A stretch of DNA of 64,000 nt from the NCBI RefSeq assembly GCF_009380135.2, contig NZ_WHUT02000001.1, positions 248,001 to 312,000 of the forward strand. The letters are read 5' to 3'. The DNA is from Fertoeibacter niger (GTDB lineage: Bacteria > Pseudomonadota > Alphaproteobacteria > Rhodobacterales > Rhodobacteraceae). Every line of letters starts with the position of its first letter. The stretch's first letter is position 1. Below, one piece after another: positions 50,804 through 60,166 of this stretch. Under the pieces are notes generated by a model. It did not search any database. It was not told the origin of the DNA and was given only the letters and a program-made list of their open reading frames with translations. Both the position numbers and the translations under genes were made by a program.

Positions 50804-52094
50804 AGGACGCTTTCGGTGTGCGCTGCAAGGTATCGAAATCCACATGCACCATGCCAAAGCGTTTCTCGTATCCCAGCGACCATTCGTAGTTGTCCATCAG
50901 CGACCACAGGTAATAACCCTGCACCGGCACCCCTGCCGCAATGGCGCGGCGCACGGCGGCCAGATGGCCCTCGACATAGGCGATGCGGCCCTGATCATCC
51001 ACCGCGCCATCCACCAGCACATCTGGGTTGGCCATGCCGTTTTCGGCCACGAACAGCGGCAGGCCCTTGGTGTATTCGGCGTGGGTGCGTTTGAGGAAAA
51101 ACTCCAGCCCCTCGGGGTAAATCTCCCATCCCATCTGGGTTTTCGGCAGCGGGCCCTCGACCTCGCCATGGCTGGGCCAGGGGCCGTCGACCGGGCCGAT
51201 CAGCTTGCGGGTGTAGTAGTTCAGCCCCACCCAATCGACCTTTGCGCCGATCACGCCGAAATCATCCTGCCAGCCGTTCGGCATGTGCGGGCCCAGCCCT
51301 TCCAGCACATTCGCCGGATATTCGCCCTTGAACATGCCGGACAGGAACCAGTGGTTGTAATAGCCATCATACAGCGCCGCCGCCTTGGCCGCCTCGGGGC
51401 TGTCATCGGCGGGGGCGGCATATTCGAAATTGCACACGGCACCGAGGTTTTTCATCCCCAGCCCCCGCATCACGCCAATGGCCGTGCCATGCGCCAAAAG
51501 CACATGGTGCATCGCCCGCGCGGTCGCCCGGATGTCGCGCAGGCCCGGCGCATGGTGGCCCAGGAAATGCGACAGCCAGGCCACGCACCACGGCTCGTTG
51601 ATCGGGGCTGCCGACCAGACACGGTCGCCGATACGCTCCATCACCACCTGCGTGTAATCGCCGAACCAGCCCGCAATATCGCGGTTGCGCCAGCCGCCCG
51701 CGTCTTGCAGGGGCGAGGGCAGCTCCCAGTGATACAGCGTCGCCGCCGGTTTCAACTCGCGTTCCAGCAGCGCATCGACCAGCCGGTCATAATAATCCAG
51801 CCCCTCGGCATTCACCGCGCCGCGCCCTTCGGGGATCACCCGCGCCCAAGAGGTTGAAAAGCGATACACATCCAGATTGCCCGCCTTCAGCATGTCGAAA
51901 TCAGCGGCATAGCGGTGGTAATGGTCGCAGGCCAACTGCCCGTGCTCGGCCCGCACCACATTGCCGGGGGTGGCCGCGAAATCATCCCATTGCGTGCGGC
52001 CCGCGCCGCCGAAACCATGGCCCTCGATCTGATAGCTGGAGGTGGCGGCCCCGAACAGGAAACCTTCGGGAAAATCGGCGCGGGTAAAGTTCAT
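50772..52094 (-). CDS. GH1 family beta-glucosidase
   Basis: Hydrolyses beta-glucosides to glucose; 440 residues, a (beta/alpha)8 barrel. GH1 marks: FLFGAATSSYQIEG at the N-terminus, FSTSWARVIPEG near 75, acid/base glutamate in SAAPINEPWCVAW near 165, LNYYTR near 295 and the nucleophile in LFVAENGMANPD near 350, then GYYLWSLMDNYEWSLGYEKR. All catalytic residues are present. No signal peptide, so it is cytosolic. It sits between aglR and glk. The C-terminus ALTRALAR lies in a tandem repeat, so its length could vary between strains. Confidence 0.95.
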   Translation of the reverse strand: MNFTRADFPEGFLFGAATSSYQIEGHGFGGAGRTQWDDFAATPGNVVRAEHGQLACDHYHRYAADFDMLKAGNLDVYRFSTSWARVIPEGRGAVNAEGLDYYDRLVDALLERELKPAATLYHWELPSPLQDAGGWRNRDIAGWFGDYTQVVMERIGDRVWSAAPINEPWCVAWLSHFLGHHAPGLRDIRATARAMHHVLLAHGTAIGVMRGLGMKNLGAVCNFEYAAPADDSPEAAKAAALYDGYYNHWFLSGMFKGEYPANVLEGLGPHMPNGWQDDFGVIGAKVDWVGLNYYTRKLIGPVDGPWPSHGEVEGPLPKTQMGWEIYPEGLEFFLKRTHAEYTKGLPLFVAENGMANPDVLVDGAVDDQGRIAYVEGHLAAVRRAIAAGVPVQGYYLWSLMDNYEWSLGYEKRFGMVHVDFDTLQRTPKASYHALTRALAR

Positions 52095-52114
52095 GTCATG
52101 GTCCGGTTTGGGGG

Positions 52115-53143
52115 TCAGCGTTTCGGCGCGGGGCCGGTTGACTGGCCGATGATAAGCTCCGCCTCCAGCAGCCGCTGCTGCGGGGCGCTGTCGGGGTTGG
52201 CGATGATGTCCAGCAGCATTTCCGCCGCCTGCCGCCCGGCATCGCGCACCGATGACCGCGTGGCGGTGTAGATCGGCACATCATCGCCGTTGCGCATGTA
52301 GGATAGTTCGTCGTCATGGATGATGATCGACACGTCGCGGCCGATTTTCAGCCCGCGGTCGTCAATCGCGCGCCGCACCCCCATGGCCGAGATCATCGAG
52401 GATACGACAAAGGCGGTGGGCGCATCGGCCATGGCCAGCATGCGGCTGGCGGCGCGAAAGCCGCTGGTTTCGGTCATCTCGTCCGAGGCCATCAGCGCGG
52501 GGTCGGGCAGGATGCCCCGCGTGGCCAGCGCATCCAGATACCCGGTGCGGCGGCGCACGGCAAAATCCATGAACTCCAGCCCGTTGACCAGACCGATGCG
52601 GGTATGGCCCAGATCCAGAAGGAATTCGGTGGCGCGCTGGAACGCGCGGCGGTTGTTCACGTCCAGCCAGGAATAGGGCAGGGTGGTGCCGGTCGCCCGG
52701 CCATGCACGACAAAGGGAAAGCCGATGTCATGCAGCAGCGGAATGCGCGGGTCTTGCAGGCGCGGCGCATGCACGATGATGCCATCCACCGTGCCGCGCG
52801 ATTTCAACTCGCGGTAGCTGCGCTCCTCGTCCTCATCCGGCACAACCGACAGCACCATGTCATAGCCCGCACGGCTGTAGGCCTCGCCCGCACCGGCGAT
52901 GAAATCGGCAAACACGGGGTTGACGATTTCATGCCGCGTCGCAATTGGAATGACATGCCCAACGGCCATGGCCCGCCCTGTCGCCAGCCGGATCGCCCGC
53001 GTGTTGGGGCGGTAATTGTGCCGTTTGGCCGCAGCCATCACGCGCTCGCGGGTCGCCTCATTGACCTCGGGATAGCCGTTCAGCGCACGGCTGACGGTCG
53101 TGGGCGACAGACCAAGCTTTTGGGCCAGTTCCTTGAGATTCAT
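52115..53143 (-). CDS. aglR: LacI-family transcriptional regulator of alpha-glucoside genes
   Basis: A 342-residue LacI-family repressor. The N-terminal helix-turn-helix MNLKELAQKLGLSPTTVSRA plus LNGYPEVNEATRERV and the hinge YRPNTRAIRL are canonical. A periplasmic-binding-protein-like sugar domain follows (SRGTVDGIIVHAPRLQDPRI, GHTRIGLVNG). The position, divergent from aglEFGAK, matches Sinorhizobium aglR. Two AAARCGSTTT boxes lie in the intergenic region, one close to its own start (53169-53183), which fits autoregulation. The inducing sugar is not predictable. Confidence 0.9.
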   Translation of the reverse strand: MNLKELAQKLGLSPTTVSRALNGYPEVNEATRERVMAAAKRHNYRPNTRAIRLATGRAMAVGHVIPIATRHEIVNPVFADFIAGAGEAYSRAGYDMVLSVVPDEDEERSYRELKSRGTVDGIIVHAPRLQDPRIPLLHDIGFPFVVHGRATGTTLPYSWLDVNNRRAFQRATEFLLDLGHTRIGLVNGLEFMDFAVRRRTGYLDALATRGILPDPALMASDEMTETSGFRAASRMLAMADAPTAFVVSSMISAMGVRRAIDDRGLKIGRDVSIIIHDDELSYMRNGDDVPIYTATRSSVRDAGRQAAEMLLDIIANPDSAPQQRLLEAELIIGQSTGPAPKR

Positions 53144-53168
53144 GGTCGGGCGGTCATGCGGGGGCGTG

Positions 53169-53183
53169 CCAAAACGGTTTCAA
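53169..53183. promoter_or_regulatory. LacI-type box near aglR start
   Basis: CCAAAACGGTTTCAA, core AAAACGGTTT, 26 bp upstream of the aglR ATG. One of four similar boxes in the window; probably autoregulatory. Confidence 0.55.
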
Positions 53184-53343
53184 TCGCCTTCATCAATAGT
53201 GCGCGTTTGCACCGGGGTCAAAGCCATTCCTGCCATTGACGCGCGCCAATTTTCTGTTTCTGCATGCGCAAAATAAGGGGAAAAGTTGGCCCACCGCCGC
53301 CGCAGAATTGACTTCACAGCATGGATCGGCAAAGGTTTGCCAT

Positions 53344-53359
53344 CCAAAGCGGTTTGGAA
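53344..53359. promoter_or_regulatory. LacI-type box upstream of aglE
   Basis: CCAAAGCGGTTTGGAA. The outer arms CCAAA/TTTGG are perfectly symmetrical around GCGG. Fifteen bases are identical to the box before glgP at 29407-29421. It lies about 65 bp upstream of the aglE ATG, in a likely promoter position. Confidence 0.65.
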
Positions 53360-53421
53360 ATGATTCGTATCGCTTGGTGTTTTAACCGCGCAGCATGGCG
53401 CGTGTGATCGGGAGGATCGAC

Positions 53422-54771
53422 ATGAAATCCAGGTTTTTGGCAAGCGCGGCTGCGCTTGCTTTGTTGTCAGGCGCCGCGCAGGCGCAGGATCTGAAATTCG
53501 CACCGGGCGAGGATGCCCGCTTCAACTGGGCCAGCTTTGACGCGTTCAAGCAGGATCTGTCGGGCCAGAGCCTGGTCATCGACGGGCCGTGGGGCGGGCC
53601 GGACAAGGAACTGTTCGAAAGCGTGATCGCCTATTTCGAGGCGGCCACCGGGGCCAGCGTCGAGTATACCGGCGGCGAGGGCGTGGAACAGCGCATCAAC
53701 ATCGCCACGGGTGCAGGTTCGCCCCCCGATCTGGTGGTGCTGCCGCAGCCGGGTCTGGCGCGCGATCTGGCCTCCAAGGGCTATCTGGTTGATCTGGGCG
53801 CCGAAACAGCGACCTGGCTGAAAGACAACTACGCCGCCGGGCAATCCTGGGTTGATCTGTCGACCTACCCGGGCGCAGATGGCAACCCGGGCCTGTTCGG
53901 CTTTTTCTACAAGGTCGATGTGAAATCGCTGGTCTGGTATGTGCCGGAAAACTTCGAAGATGCGGGCTACGAGATTCCCGAGACGATGGAAGATCTCAAG
54001 GCGCTGACTGACCAGATCGTTGCCGATGGCGGCACGCCCTGGTGCATCGGTCTGGGTTCGGGCGGTGCTACGGGCTGGCCCGCGACCGACTGGGTCGAAG
54101 ACATGATGCTGCGCACCACCACGCCGGAAAACTATGACAAATGGGTGTCGAACGAGCTGAAGTTCGACGACCCCATCGTTGTGGCCGCCATCGAGGAATT
54201 CGGCGCTTTCGCCAAGGTGGATGAATACGTGGCCGGTGGTGCCGGTGCCGTGGCCTCGACCGACTTCCGCGACAGCCCCAAGGGCCTGTTCTCGTCGCCG
54301 CCCCAGTGCTACATGCACCGTCAGGCGTCGTTCATCCCGTCGTTCTTCCCCGAAGGCACCGTGATCGGCGAGGATGCCGATTTTTTCTACCTTCCCGCCT
54401 ATGCCGACAAGGATCTGGGCCAGCCGGTTCTGGGCGCAGGCACGCTGTTTGCGATGACCAAGGACAGCCCGGCAGCGCGCGCCTTTGTCGAATTCCTGAA
54501 GACCCCGATCGCGCATGAAGTCTGGATGGCGCAGACCGGCTTCCTGACGCCCTACAAGGGCGTGAATGCCGAAGCCTACGGCGACCCGACGCTGAAGAAG
54601 CTGGGCGACATCCTGCTGAACGCCACCACCTTCCGCTTTGACGGCTCTGACCTGATGCCGGGTGCCGTGGGTGCGGGCGTGTTCTGGACCGGCATGGTTG
54701 ACTACACCGGTGGCAAAGCCGCCGCCGAAGTGGCCACGCAGATCCAGTCCACCTGGGATACGCTGAAGTAA
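53422..54771 (+). CDS. aglE: alpha-glucoside ABC transporter, substrate-binding protein
   Basis: A 449-residue periplasmic binding protein (SBP family 1). A clear Sec signal peptide, MKSRFLASAAALALLSGAAQ, is cleaved after AQA. Family blocks include SLVIDGPWGGPDKELFESVI, SPPDLVVLPQPGLARDLASK and a tryptophan-rich sugar pocket (GGATGWPATDWVEDMML). AglE of Sinorhizobium binds sucrose, maltose and trehalose. The ATG at 53422 follows GGGAGGATC and keeps the signal peptide intact. First gene of aglEFGAK. Confidence 0.94.
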   Translation: MKSRFLASAAALALLSGAAQAQDLKFAPGEDARFNWASFDAFKQDLSGQSLVIDGPWGGPDKELFESVIAYFEAATGASVEYTGGEGVEQRINIATGAGSPPDLVVLPQPGLARDLASKGYLVDLGAETATWLKDNYAAGQSWVDLSTYPGADGNPGLFGFFYKVDVKSLVWYVPENFEDAGYEIPETMEDLKALTDQIVADGGTPWCIGLGSGGATGWPATDWVEDMMLRTTTPENYDKWVSNELKFDDPIVVAAIEEFGAFAKVDEYVAGGAGAVASTDFRDSPKGLFSSPPQCYMHRQASFIPSFFPEGTVIGEDADFFYLPAYADKDLGQPVLGAGTLFAMTKDSPAARAFVEFLKTPIAHEVWMAQTGFLTPYKGVNAEAYGDPTLKKLGDILLNATTFRFDGSDLMPGAVGAGVFWTGMVDYTGGKAAAEVATQIQSTWDTLK

Positions 54772-54873
54772 CCTTGCGACAATACCGGCCTGTCCGCAGA
54801 CGCGGGCAGGCCATCCCTGCGAAAGCGCGGGGCCCTGCGGGGGAGCGGGGCGTTACAAAAGGGGGGGCTTCGG

Positions 54874-55866
54874 GTGGAACAATTGTTCATGGCAACCGCC
54901 ACCATCGTGATCGGTGTGGCCGGGTGCGTCTTTTACTTCTTCATGTCCAACATCGTGCTGGACAGCATCTTTCCGCCGCGCGGGGCCAATGCCGGGCGCA
55001 ACATCCTGCGCGCCGGGCTGATCCGGCCCTGGCTGTTCCTGATGCCCGCCATCATCCTTTTGACTGTCTATCTGGTCTATCCGGTCTTCGTGTCGGTCTG
55101 GCTGTCGTTCCATGATTCCAACGGGCAGAATTTCGTCGGGGCCGACAATTACCTCTGGCTGGTGAATGACCCCAAGTTCCGGGAATCCTTGTGGAACAAC
55201 TTCATGTGGCTGCTGGTCGTGCCCGCCGGTTCCACCTTCTTTGGCCTGATCGCGGCGGCGTTGACCGACCGTATCCGCTGGGGCAATTTCGCCAAGGCGA
55301 TGATCTTCATGCCGATGGCGATCTCTTTCGTGGGTGCCTCGGTCATCTGGAAATTTATCTACGACTATCGCGGTGACGGGCAGGCCGAGGTGGGCATGCT
55401 GAACGCCATCGTCGTGGCCCTGGGGGGAGAGCCGCAGACCTGGCTGTCACAAATCCCCACCAACTCGTTCCTGCTGATGGTGGTGCTGATCTGGATCCAG
55501 ACAGGTTTTGCCATGGTGATCCTGTCGGCGGCCCTGCGCGGCATCCCCGAGGAAACCATCGAGGCCGCCATTCTGGACGGCGCGTCACCCCTGCAAATCT
55601 TCACCAAGATCAAGGTGCCGCAGATCTGGGGCACCATCGCCGTGGTCTGGACCACGATCACCATCACCGTGCTGAAGGTGTTCGACATCGTGCTGGCGAT
55701 GACCAACGGCCAATGGGGCACGCAGGTGCTGGCCAACCTGATGTTCGACTGGATGTTCCGCGGCAATGATACCGGGCGGGCTTCGGCCATCGCCATCGTC
55801 ATCATGCTGACGGTGACGCCGATCATGATCTGGAACATCCGCAACGCGCGGAAGGAAATGCGCTGA
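54874..55866 (+). CDS. aglF: alpha-glucoside ABC transporter permease
   Basis: A 330-residue MalF-type permease with about eight membrane segments, the first at residues 6-28. The EAA loop that contacts the ATPase reads GIPEETIEAAILDGASPLQIF near 230, quoted as EETIEAAILDGASPLQIF. GTG is the start: it gives MEQLFMATATIVIGVAG, as expected for AglF, and lies after a G-rich stretch. It follows aglE by 102 bp and ends with ATGGATG overlap into aglG. Confidence 0.92.
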   Translation: MEQLFMATATIVIGVAGCVFYFFMSNIVLDSIFPPRGANAGRNILRAGLIRPWLFLMPAIILLTVYLVYPVFVSVWLSFHDSNGQNFVGADNYLWLVNDPKFRESLWNNFMWLLVVPAGSTFFGLIAAALTDRIRWGNFAKAMIFMPMAISFVGASVIWKFIYDYRGDGQAEVGMLNAIVVALGGEPQTWLSQIPTNSFLLMVVLIWIQTGFAMVILSAALRGIPEETIEAAILDGASPLQIFTKIKVPQIWGTIAVVWTTITITVLKVFDIVLAMTNGQWGTQVLANLMFDWMFRGNDTGRASAIAIVIMLTVTPIMIWNIRNARKEMR

Positions 55867-56993
55867 TGGACAATATCGCAGGCACCAAAAGCAGCCTCGT
55901 CTGGACCGTGAACCTGTCGGTCGTGGCGCTGGTTCTGTTGTGGACGATCCCCACCTTCGGCCTTCTGGTCTCGTCGTTCCGTGACCGTGACCAGATCACC
56001 ACCTCGGGGTGGTGGCAGTCGCTGTTCCCGTCGGAACAGAACATCGTCTACCGCATCGGTGACGCCGACACCCAGCGCCCCGAGGGCGCGGGTTTCGTGA
56101 TCGACGGCAATGTGTTTGGCGACGGCACGGGCGAGGTGAACGCCTTCGGCATCACCTCGCGCGAGCCCACCGCCTTTGCCCCGGGCGATGTGGCCGACAT
56201 GGGCGATGGCGTGACCGCCACCGTGCAAGAAGATGGCACCTATGCCGTTACCTCGCCCGTGGCGTTCGAGGGGCGCAGCCCGCGGCTGTTCATCACATCT
56301 GTCACCCCGCCACGCTTCACGCTGGAAAACTATGACCGCGTGCTGTTTGCCGAAGGGCTGGGGCGTGCGTTCCTGAACACCATGACCGTGACCATTCCCG
56401 CGACGGTGATCCCCATCCTGATCGCGGCCTTTGCCGCCTATGCCCTGGCGTGGATGGAGTTTCCGGGCCGTGCGCTGCTGATTGCCGGTGTGGTGGGGCT
56501 GCTGGTGGTGCCCTTGCAACTGTCGCTGATCCCGCTGCTGAAACTGCACAACACGCTGGGCATCGCGGGCGAGTATCTGGGCGTCTGGCTGGCGCATTCC
56601 GGGTTCGGCCTGCCACTGGCCATCTACCTGTTGCGCAACTACATGGTCGGCCTGCCGCGCGAGATCATTGAGTCCGCACGGGTGGACGGGGCGACCGATT
56701 TCCAGATCTTCATCAAGATCATCCTGCCGCTGTCCTTCCCCGCGCTGGCCAGCTTTGCCATCTTCCAGTTCCTGTGGACATGGAACGACCTGCTGGTGGC
56801 CATCGTGTTCCTGGGCAATTCCGAGGATACGCTGGTGATGACCGGGGTCATGAAGGAACTCTTGGGGTCGCGCGGCGGTGATTGGGAAATCCTGGCAGCC
56901 TCGGCTTTCGTGTCGATCTTCGTGCCGCTGGTAGTGTTCTTTGCCATGCAGAAATACCTGGTGCGCGGCCTCTTGGCCGGCTCGGTGAAGTGA
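55866..56993 (+). CDS. aglG: alpha-glucoside ABC transporter permease
   Basis: A 375-residue MalG-type permease. A first membrane segment (residues 13-35) is followed by an unusually large periplasmic insert of about 110 residues (roughly 45-155), a known trait of AglG proteins. Five more segments follow. The EAA loop is LPREIIESARVDGATDFQIF near 265. AMQKYLVRGLLAGSVK is the typical MalG end. The start overlaps the aglF stop by one base. Confidence 0.92.
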   Translation: MDNIAGTKSSLVWTVNLSVVALVLLWTIPTFGLLVSSFRDRDQITTSGWWQSLFPSEQNIVYRIGDADTQRPEGAGFVIDGNVFGDGTGEVNAFGITSREPTAFAPGDVADMGDGVTATVQEDGTYAVTSPVAFEGRSPRLFITSVTPPRFTLENYDRVLFAEGLGRAFLNTMTVTIPATVIPILIAAFAAYALAWMEFPGRALLIAGVVGLLVVPLQLSLIPLLKLHNTLGIAGEYLGVWLAHSGFGLPLAIYLLRNYMVGLPREIIESARVDGATDFQIFIKIILPLSFPALASFAIFQFLWTWNDLLVAIVFLGNSEDTLVMTGVMKELLGSRGGDWEILAASAFVSIFVPLVVFFAMQKYLVRGLLAGSVK

Positions 56994-57001
56994 CGGAAAG
57001 A

Positions 57002-58645
57002 ATGAACGTGATGCAGACCCAAACCGCCACCACACTGGCGAAAGACCCTGACTGGTGGCGCGGTGCGGTGATCTATCAGATCTACCCCCGCAGCTATCAG
57101 GACAGCAACGGTGACGGTGTGGGCGACCTTGCCGGCATTGTCGAACGGCTGCCGCATATCGCGGGGCTGGGGGCCGATGCGATCTGGATCAGCCCGTTCT
57201 TCACCTCGCCGATGAAGGATTTCGGCTATGACGTGTCGGATTACTGCGATGTCGATCCGATGTTCGGCACGCTGGCCGATTTTGACGCGGTGGTGGCGCG
57301 GGCGCATGGGCTGGGCCTGCGGGTGATGATCGACCTGGTGCTGTCCCATACATCCGACCAGCATCCGTGGTTCAAGGAAAGCCGGGCCAACCGCACCAAC
57401 CCCAAGGCCGATTGGTTCGTTTGGGCCGACCCAAAGGGCGACGGCACGCCGCCGAACAACTGGCTGTCGATCTTTGGCGGATCGGCCTGGCAATGGGACG
57501 GGCGGCGTGAGCAATATTACCTGCACAACTTCCTGACATCGCAGCCCGACCTGAACTTCCATTGCGACGCCGTGCAGGAGGCGCTGCTGGATGCCGTGCG
57601 CTTCTGGCTGGAGCGCGGGGTGGACGGGTTCCGGCTGGATACGATCAATTTCTACATTGCTGACAAATACTTGCGCGACAATCCTCCGCTGCCGAAGGAA
57701 TTGCGCAACGACTCTATCGCGCCGGGGGTGAATCCCTATAACCACCAGCTGCACATCTTTGACAAGAACCAGCCGGAAAACCTTGAATTCCTGAAGAAAT
57801 TCCGTGCGATCTGCAACCCCTACGGCGCGGCCGCGGTGGGCGAGGTGGGCGATGCCCAGCGTGGGCTGGAAATCATGGCCGAATACACCTCGGGCGGTGA
57901 CAAGGTGCAGATGTGCTATCCGTTCGAGATGCTGCAACCCAAGCGGCTGACGGCGGCGCTGCTGGCGGATACATTCGCGCGCATGGCCAAAGCGGCCCCC
58001 GATGCCTGGCCCTGCTGGGCCTATTCCAACCACGACACGGTGCGCCACATCACGCGCTGGGGTCTTTCTGACGCCGCAGCAAGGGCTTATACGACAATGC
58101 TCGTGTGCCTGCGCGGCTCGCTGTGCCTGTATCAGGGCGAGGAATTGGGCCTGCCCGAGGCGGACATCGCGTTTGAAGATCTGCAAGACCCCTATGGCAT
58201 CGAATTCTGGCCAGAGTTCAAGGGCCGCGATGGCTGCCGCACGCCGATGGTCTGGCAGACCGACAATGCAAGTGGCGGATTTTCCACGGCAAAACCCTGG
58301 CTGCCGGTGACGGCGGCGCATCTGGGTCTGTCGGTGGCGGCGCAGGACGGCGATGCTTCCTCGATGCTGGCGCATTACCGCGCCGCGCTGGCGTTCCGCC
58401 GGGCGCATGCCACGCTGCGTTACGGCTCGATGGAGGGCATCGCTGCGACGGGCGATCTGGCGCAGTTCCTGCGCGTGGGTGACGAGACGATTTTCTGTGC
58501 CTTCAACCTTGGCGATGCCGAGGCCGAGGTGGTTCTGCCCGGGGGGAGTTGGGCAGCTTTGGGCACCGATCTGGGCAGCCAGCCCGTCGGTGCGGGGACG
58601 ATAACGCTGGGGCCGTGGCAGGTCTGCCTGGCGAAAAAGATCTGA
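57002..58645 (+). CDS. aglA: alpha-glucosidase, GH13
   Basis: A cytosolic exo-alpha-glucosidase cleaving imported disaccharides; about 547 residues. Signatures: WWRGAVIYQIYPRSYQDSNG, DAIWISPFFTSPMKDFGYDV, DLVLSHTSDQHPWF, the nucleophile aspartate in GVDGFRLDTINF near 205, acid-base glutamate in AAVGEVGDAQRG near 280 and the stabilising aspartate in YSNHDTVRHI near 340. No signal peptide. The start is 57002 (MNVMQTQTA) or 57011; GGAAAG lies just upstream and spaces better to 57011. It sits between the permease and ATPase genes, as in Sinorhizobium agl. Confidence 0.94.
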   Translation: MNVMQTQTATTLAKDPDWWRGAVIYQIYPRSYQDSNGDGVGDLAGIVERLPHIAGLGADAIWISPFFTSPMKDFGYDVSDYCDVDPMFGTLADFDAVVARAHGLGLRVMIDLVLSHTSDQHPWFKESRANRTNPKADWFVWADPKGDGTPPNNWLSIFGGSAWQWDGRREQYYLHNFLTSQPDLNFHCDAVQEALLDAVRFWLERGVDGFRLDTINFYIADKYLRDNPPLPKELRNDSIAPGVNPYNHQLHIFDKNQPENLEFLKKFRAICNPYGAAAVGEVGDAQRGLEIMAEYTSGGDKVQMCYPFEMLQPKRLTAALLADTFARMAKAAPDAWPCWAYSNHDTVRHITRWGLSDAAARAYTTMLVCLRGSLCLYQGEELGLPEADIAFEDLQDPYGIEFWPEFKGRDGCRTPMVWQTDNASGGFSTAKPWLPVTAAHLGLSVAAQDGDASSMLAHYRAALAFRRAHATLRYGSMEGIAATGDLAQFLRVGDETIFCAFNLGDAEAEVVLPGGSWAALGTDLGSQPVGAGTITLGPWQVCLAKKI

Positions 58646-58659
58646 GGGAGGGGAGACCC

Positions 58660-59745
58660 ATGGCCGATCTGAAACTGACGAATGTGGAAAAGGCCTATGG
58701 CGAGGTCAAGGTGTTGAAAAACATCAACCTCGACATCAAACAGGGTGAGCTGATCGTGTTTGTCGGCCCCTCGGGCTGCGGAAAATCGACGCTGCTGCGG
58801 ATGATCGCGGGGCTGGAGCGGATCACCGGCGGCACGCTGGAAATTGACAAGCGCGTGGTCAACGACGTGCCGCCCGCACAGCGCGGCATTGCCATGGTGT
58901 TCCAAAGCTATGCGCTTTACCCGCACATGACGGTGCGGCAGAACATGGAATTCGCGCTGAAAATCGCCAAGAAATCGGCGGCCGAAATTTCGGCCGGGGT
59001 CGAGAAGGCGGCGAAAATCCTGCAACTGACGCCGTATCTGGACCGTCTGCCGAAAGCGCTGTCGGGTGGCCAGCGGCAGCGGGTGGCCATCGGGCGGGCC
59101 ATCGTGCGCGACCCCAAGGTCTATCTGTTCGACGAACCGCTGTCGAACCTTGATGCGGCGCTGCGGGTGGCGACCCGGCTGGAGATTGCCCAGCTGAAGG
59201 AAAAGATGCCCGACAGCACGATGATCTATGTGACCCATGACCAGGTAGAGGCGATGACGCTGGCCAGCCGCATCGTGGTGCTGGCCGGTGGCGGCATCAG
59301 CCAGGTCGGCACCCCGATGGAGCTTTATGAACGCCCGCAGAACGAATTCGTGGCGCAGTTCATCGGCAGCCCGGCGATGAACCTGATGCCCGGCGAAATC
59401 GTGGAAACCGGCGCCGAGACGGTGGTGAAACTGGCCAATGGCGGCATGGCGCGGGCTGCGATCCCAACGCAGGTGTCGGATCTGGGCATGAAGGTGAACC
59501 TGGGCGTGCGGCCCGAGGATATGCTGGAAACCACCGGCGACGCGGTTTTCACCGGCAAGGTGGAGATCACCGAGGCGCTGGGGGAGGTGACGTTGCTTTA
59601 TTTCGCGCGGGTCGGGGATCAGGCGCAGGTGGTGGCGAAACTGCCCGGCATCCATGGCGACCTGCGGCACCGCGAAGTGCGGCTGGCGGCAGACCCGAAG
59701 AAGATCCACCTGTTCCATCAGGGCAAGTCGCTGCTTTACCGTTGA
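58660..59745 (+). CDS. aglK: alpha-glucoside ABC transporter ATP-binding protein
   Basis: A 361-residue MalK/UgpC-type ATPase. Walker A is GPSGCGKST near residue 37, Q-loop MVFQSYALYPHMTV, signature LSGGQRQRVAIGRA near 135, Walker B VYLFDEPLSNLD and H-loop VTHDQVEAM. The C-terminal TOBE/OB regulatory domain starts near 235 (FIGSPAMNLMPGEI). The ATG at 58660 follows GGGAGGGGAG; the longer open frame is a shadow of aglA's end. Last gene of the operon. Confidence 0.95.
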   Translation: MADLKLTNVEKAYGEVKVLKNINLDIKQGELIVFVGPSGCGKSTLLRMIAGLERITGGTLEIDKRVVNDVPPAQRGIAMVFQSYALYPHMTVRQNMEFALKIAKKSAAEISAGVEKAAKILQLTPYLDRLPKALSGGQRQRVAIGRAIVRDPKVYLFDEPLSNLDAALRVATRLEIAQLKEKMPDSTMIYVTHDQVEAMTLASRIVVLAGGGISQVGTPMELYERPQNEFVAQFIGSPAMNLMPGEIVETGAETVVKLANGGMARAAIPTQVSDLGMKVNLGVRPEDMLETTGDAVFTGKVEITEALGEVTLLYFARVGDQAQVVAKLPGIHGDLRHREVRLAADPKKIHLFHQGKSLLYR

Positions 59746-59907
59746 GAGAGGCGGCGCGCGGGACGCGGCCTTGACAGCCCGCAACCACAGGCGTCTAGCT
59801 TTGCACAGGATGGCGTGCGGCGGGCAACAACTGCCCCCGCGCTCCGGTGCGCCCCTGCCGTTGCGGCTCGCTGGCCGCAAACGGTTGAACCGGAAGGGAA
59901 AAAGACC

Positions 59908-60045
59908 ATGGCCAAAGGGCAGATGCGGTCGAACAAGGAAGTGAAGAAGCCGAAGAAGGACAAGTCGAAACCGGCGGTCGTGGCGGTGGCCAGTTCCACC
60001 ACACGGATCACCGGGTCATTGGACAAGGCCAAGGGGAAGGACTGA
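59908..60045 (+). CDS. 45-residue basic protein, function unknown
   Basis: MAKGQMRSNKEVKKPKKDKS followed by KPAVVAVASSTTRITGSLDK. It is lysine-rich, has no hydrophobic segment and is probably disordered. The start is supported by CGGAAGGGAAAAAG upstream. I recall similar MAKGQxRSNKExKKPKKD peptides in other alphaproteobacteria, so it looks conserved rather than random. A nucleic-acid-binding role is possible but unproven. It is separated from aglK by 160 bp. Confidence 0.7.
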   Translation: MAKGQMRSNKEVKKPKKDKSKPAVVAVASSTTRITGSLDKAKGKD

Positions 60046-60087
60046 AAGGGCGGCTGCGCCATGTTTCGGGCCTTGCGGCCTTGGCGC

Positions 60088-60140
60088 GCGCCGGGGGTTT
60101 CACACCCCCGGACCCCCGTGGGATACTTGAAGGCAGAAAA
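60088..60140 (+). repeat. dispersed GC-hairpin repeat, copy C
   Basis: CCGGGGG-TTTCACA-CCCCCGG, then ACCCCCGTGGGATACTTGAAGGCAGAAAA. It nearly fills the gap between the small basic protein and the convergent ureohydrolase gene. The core has one change, GGGATACTT. Confidence 0.85.
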
Positions 60141-60166
60141 TAGATTTTTCTTGTGAAAACAAGTCG

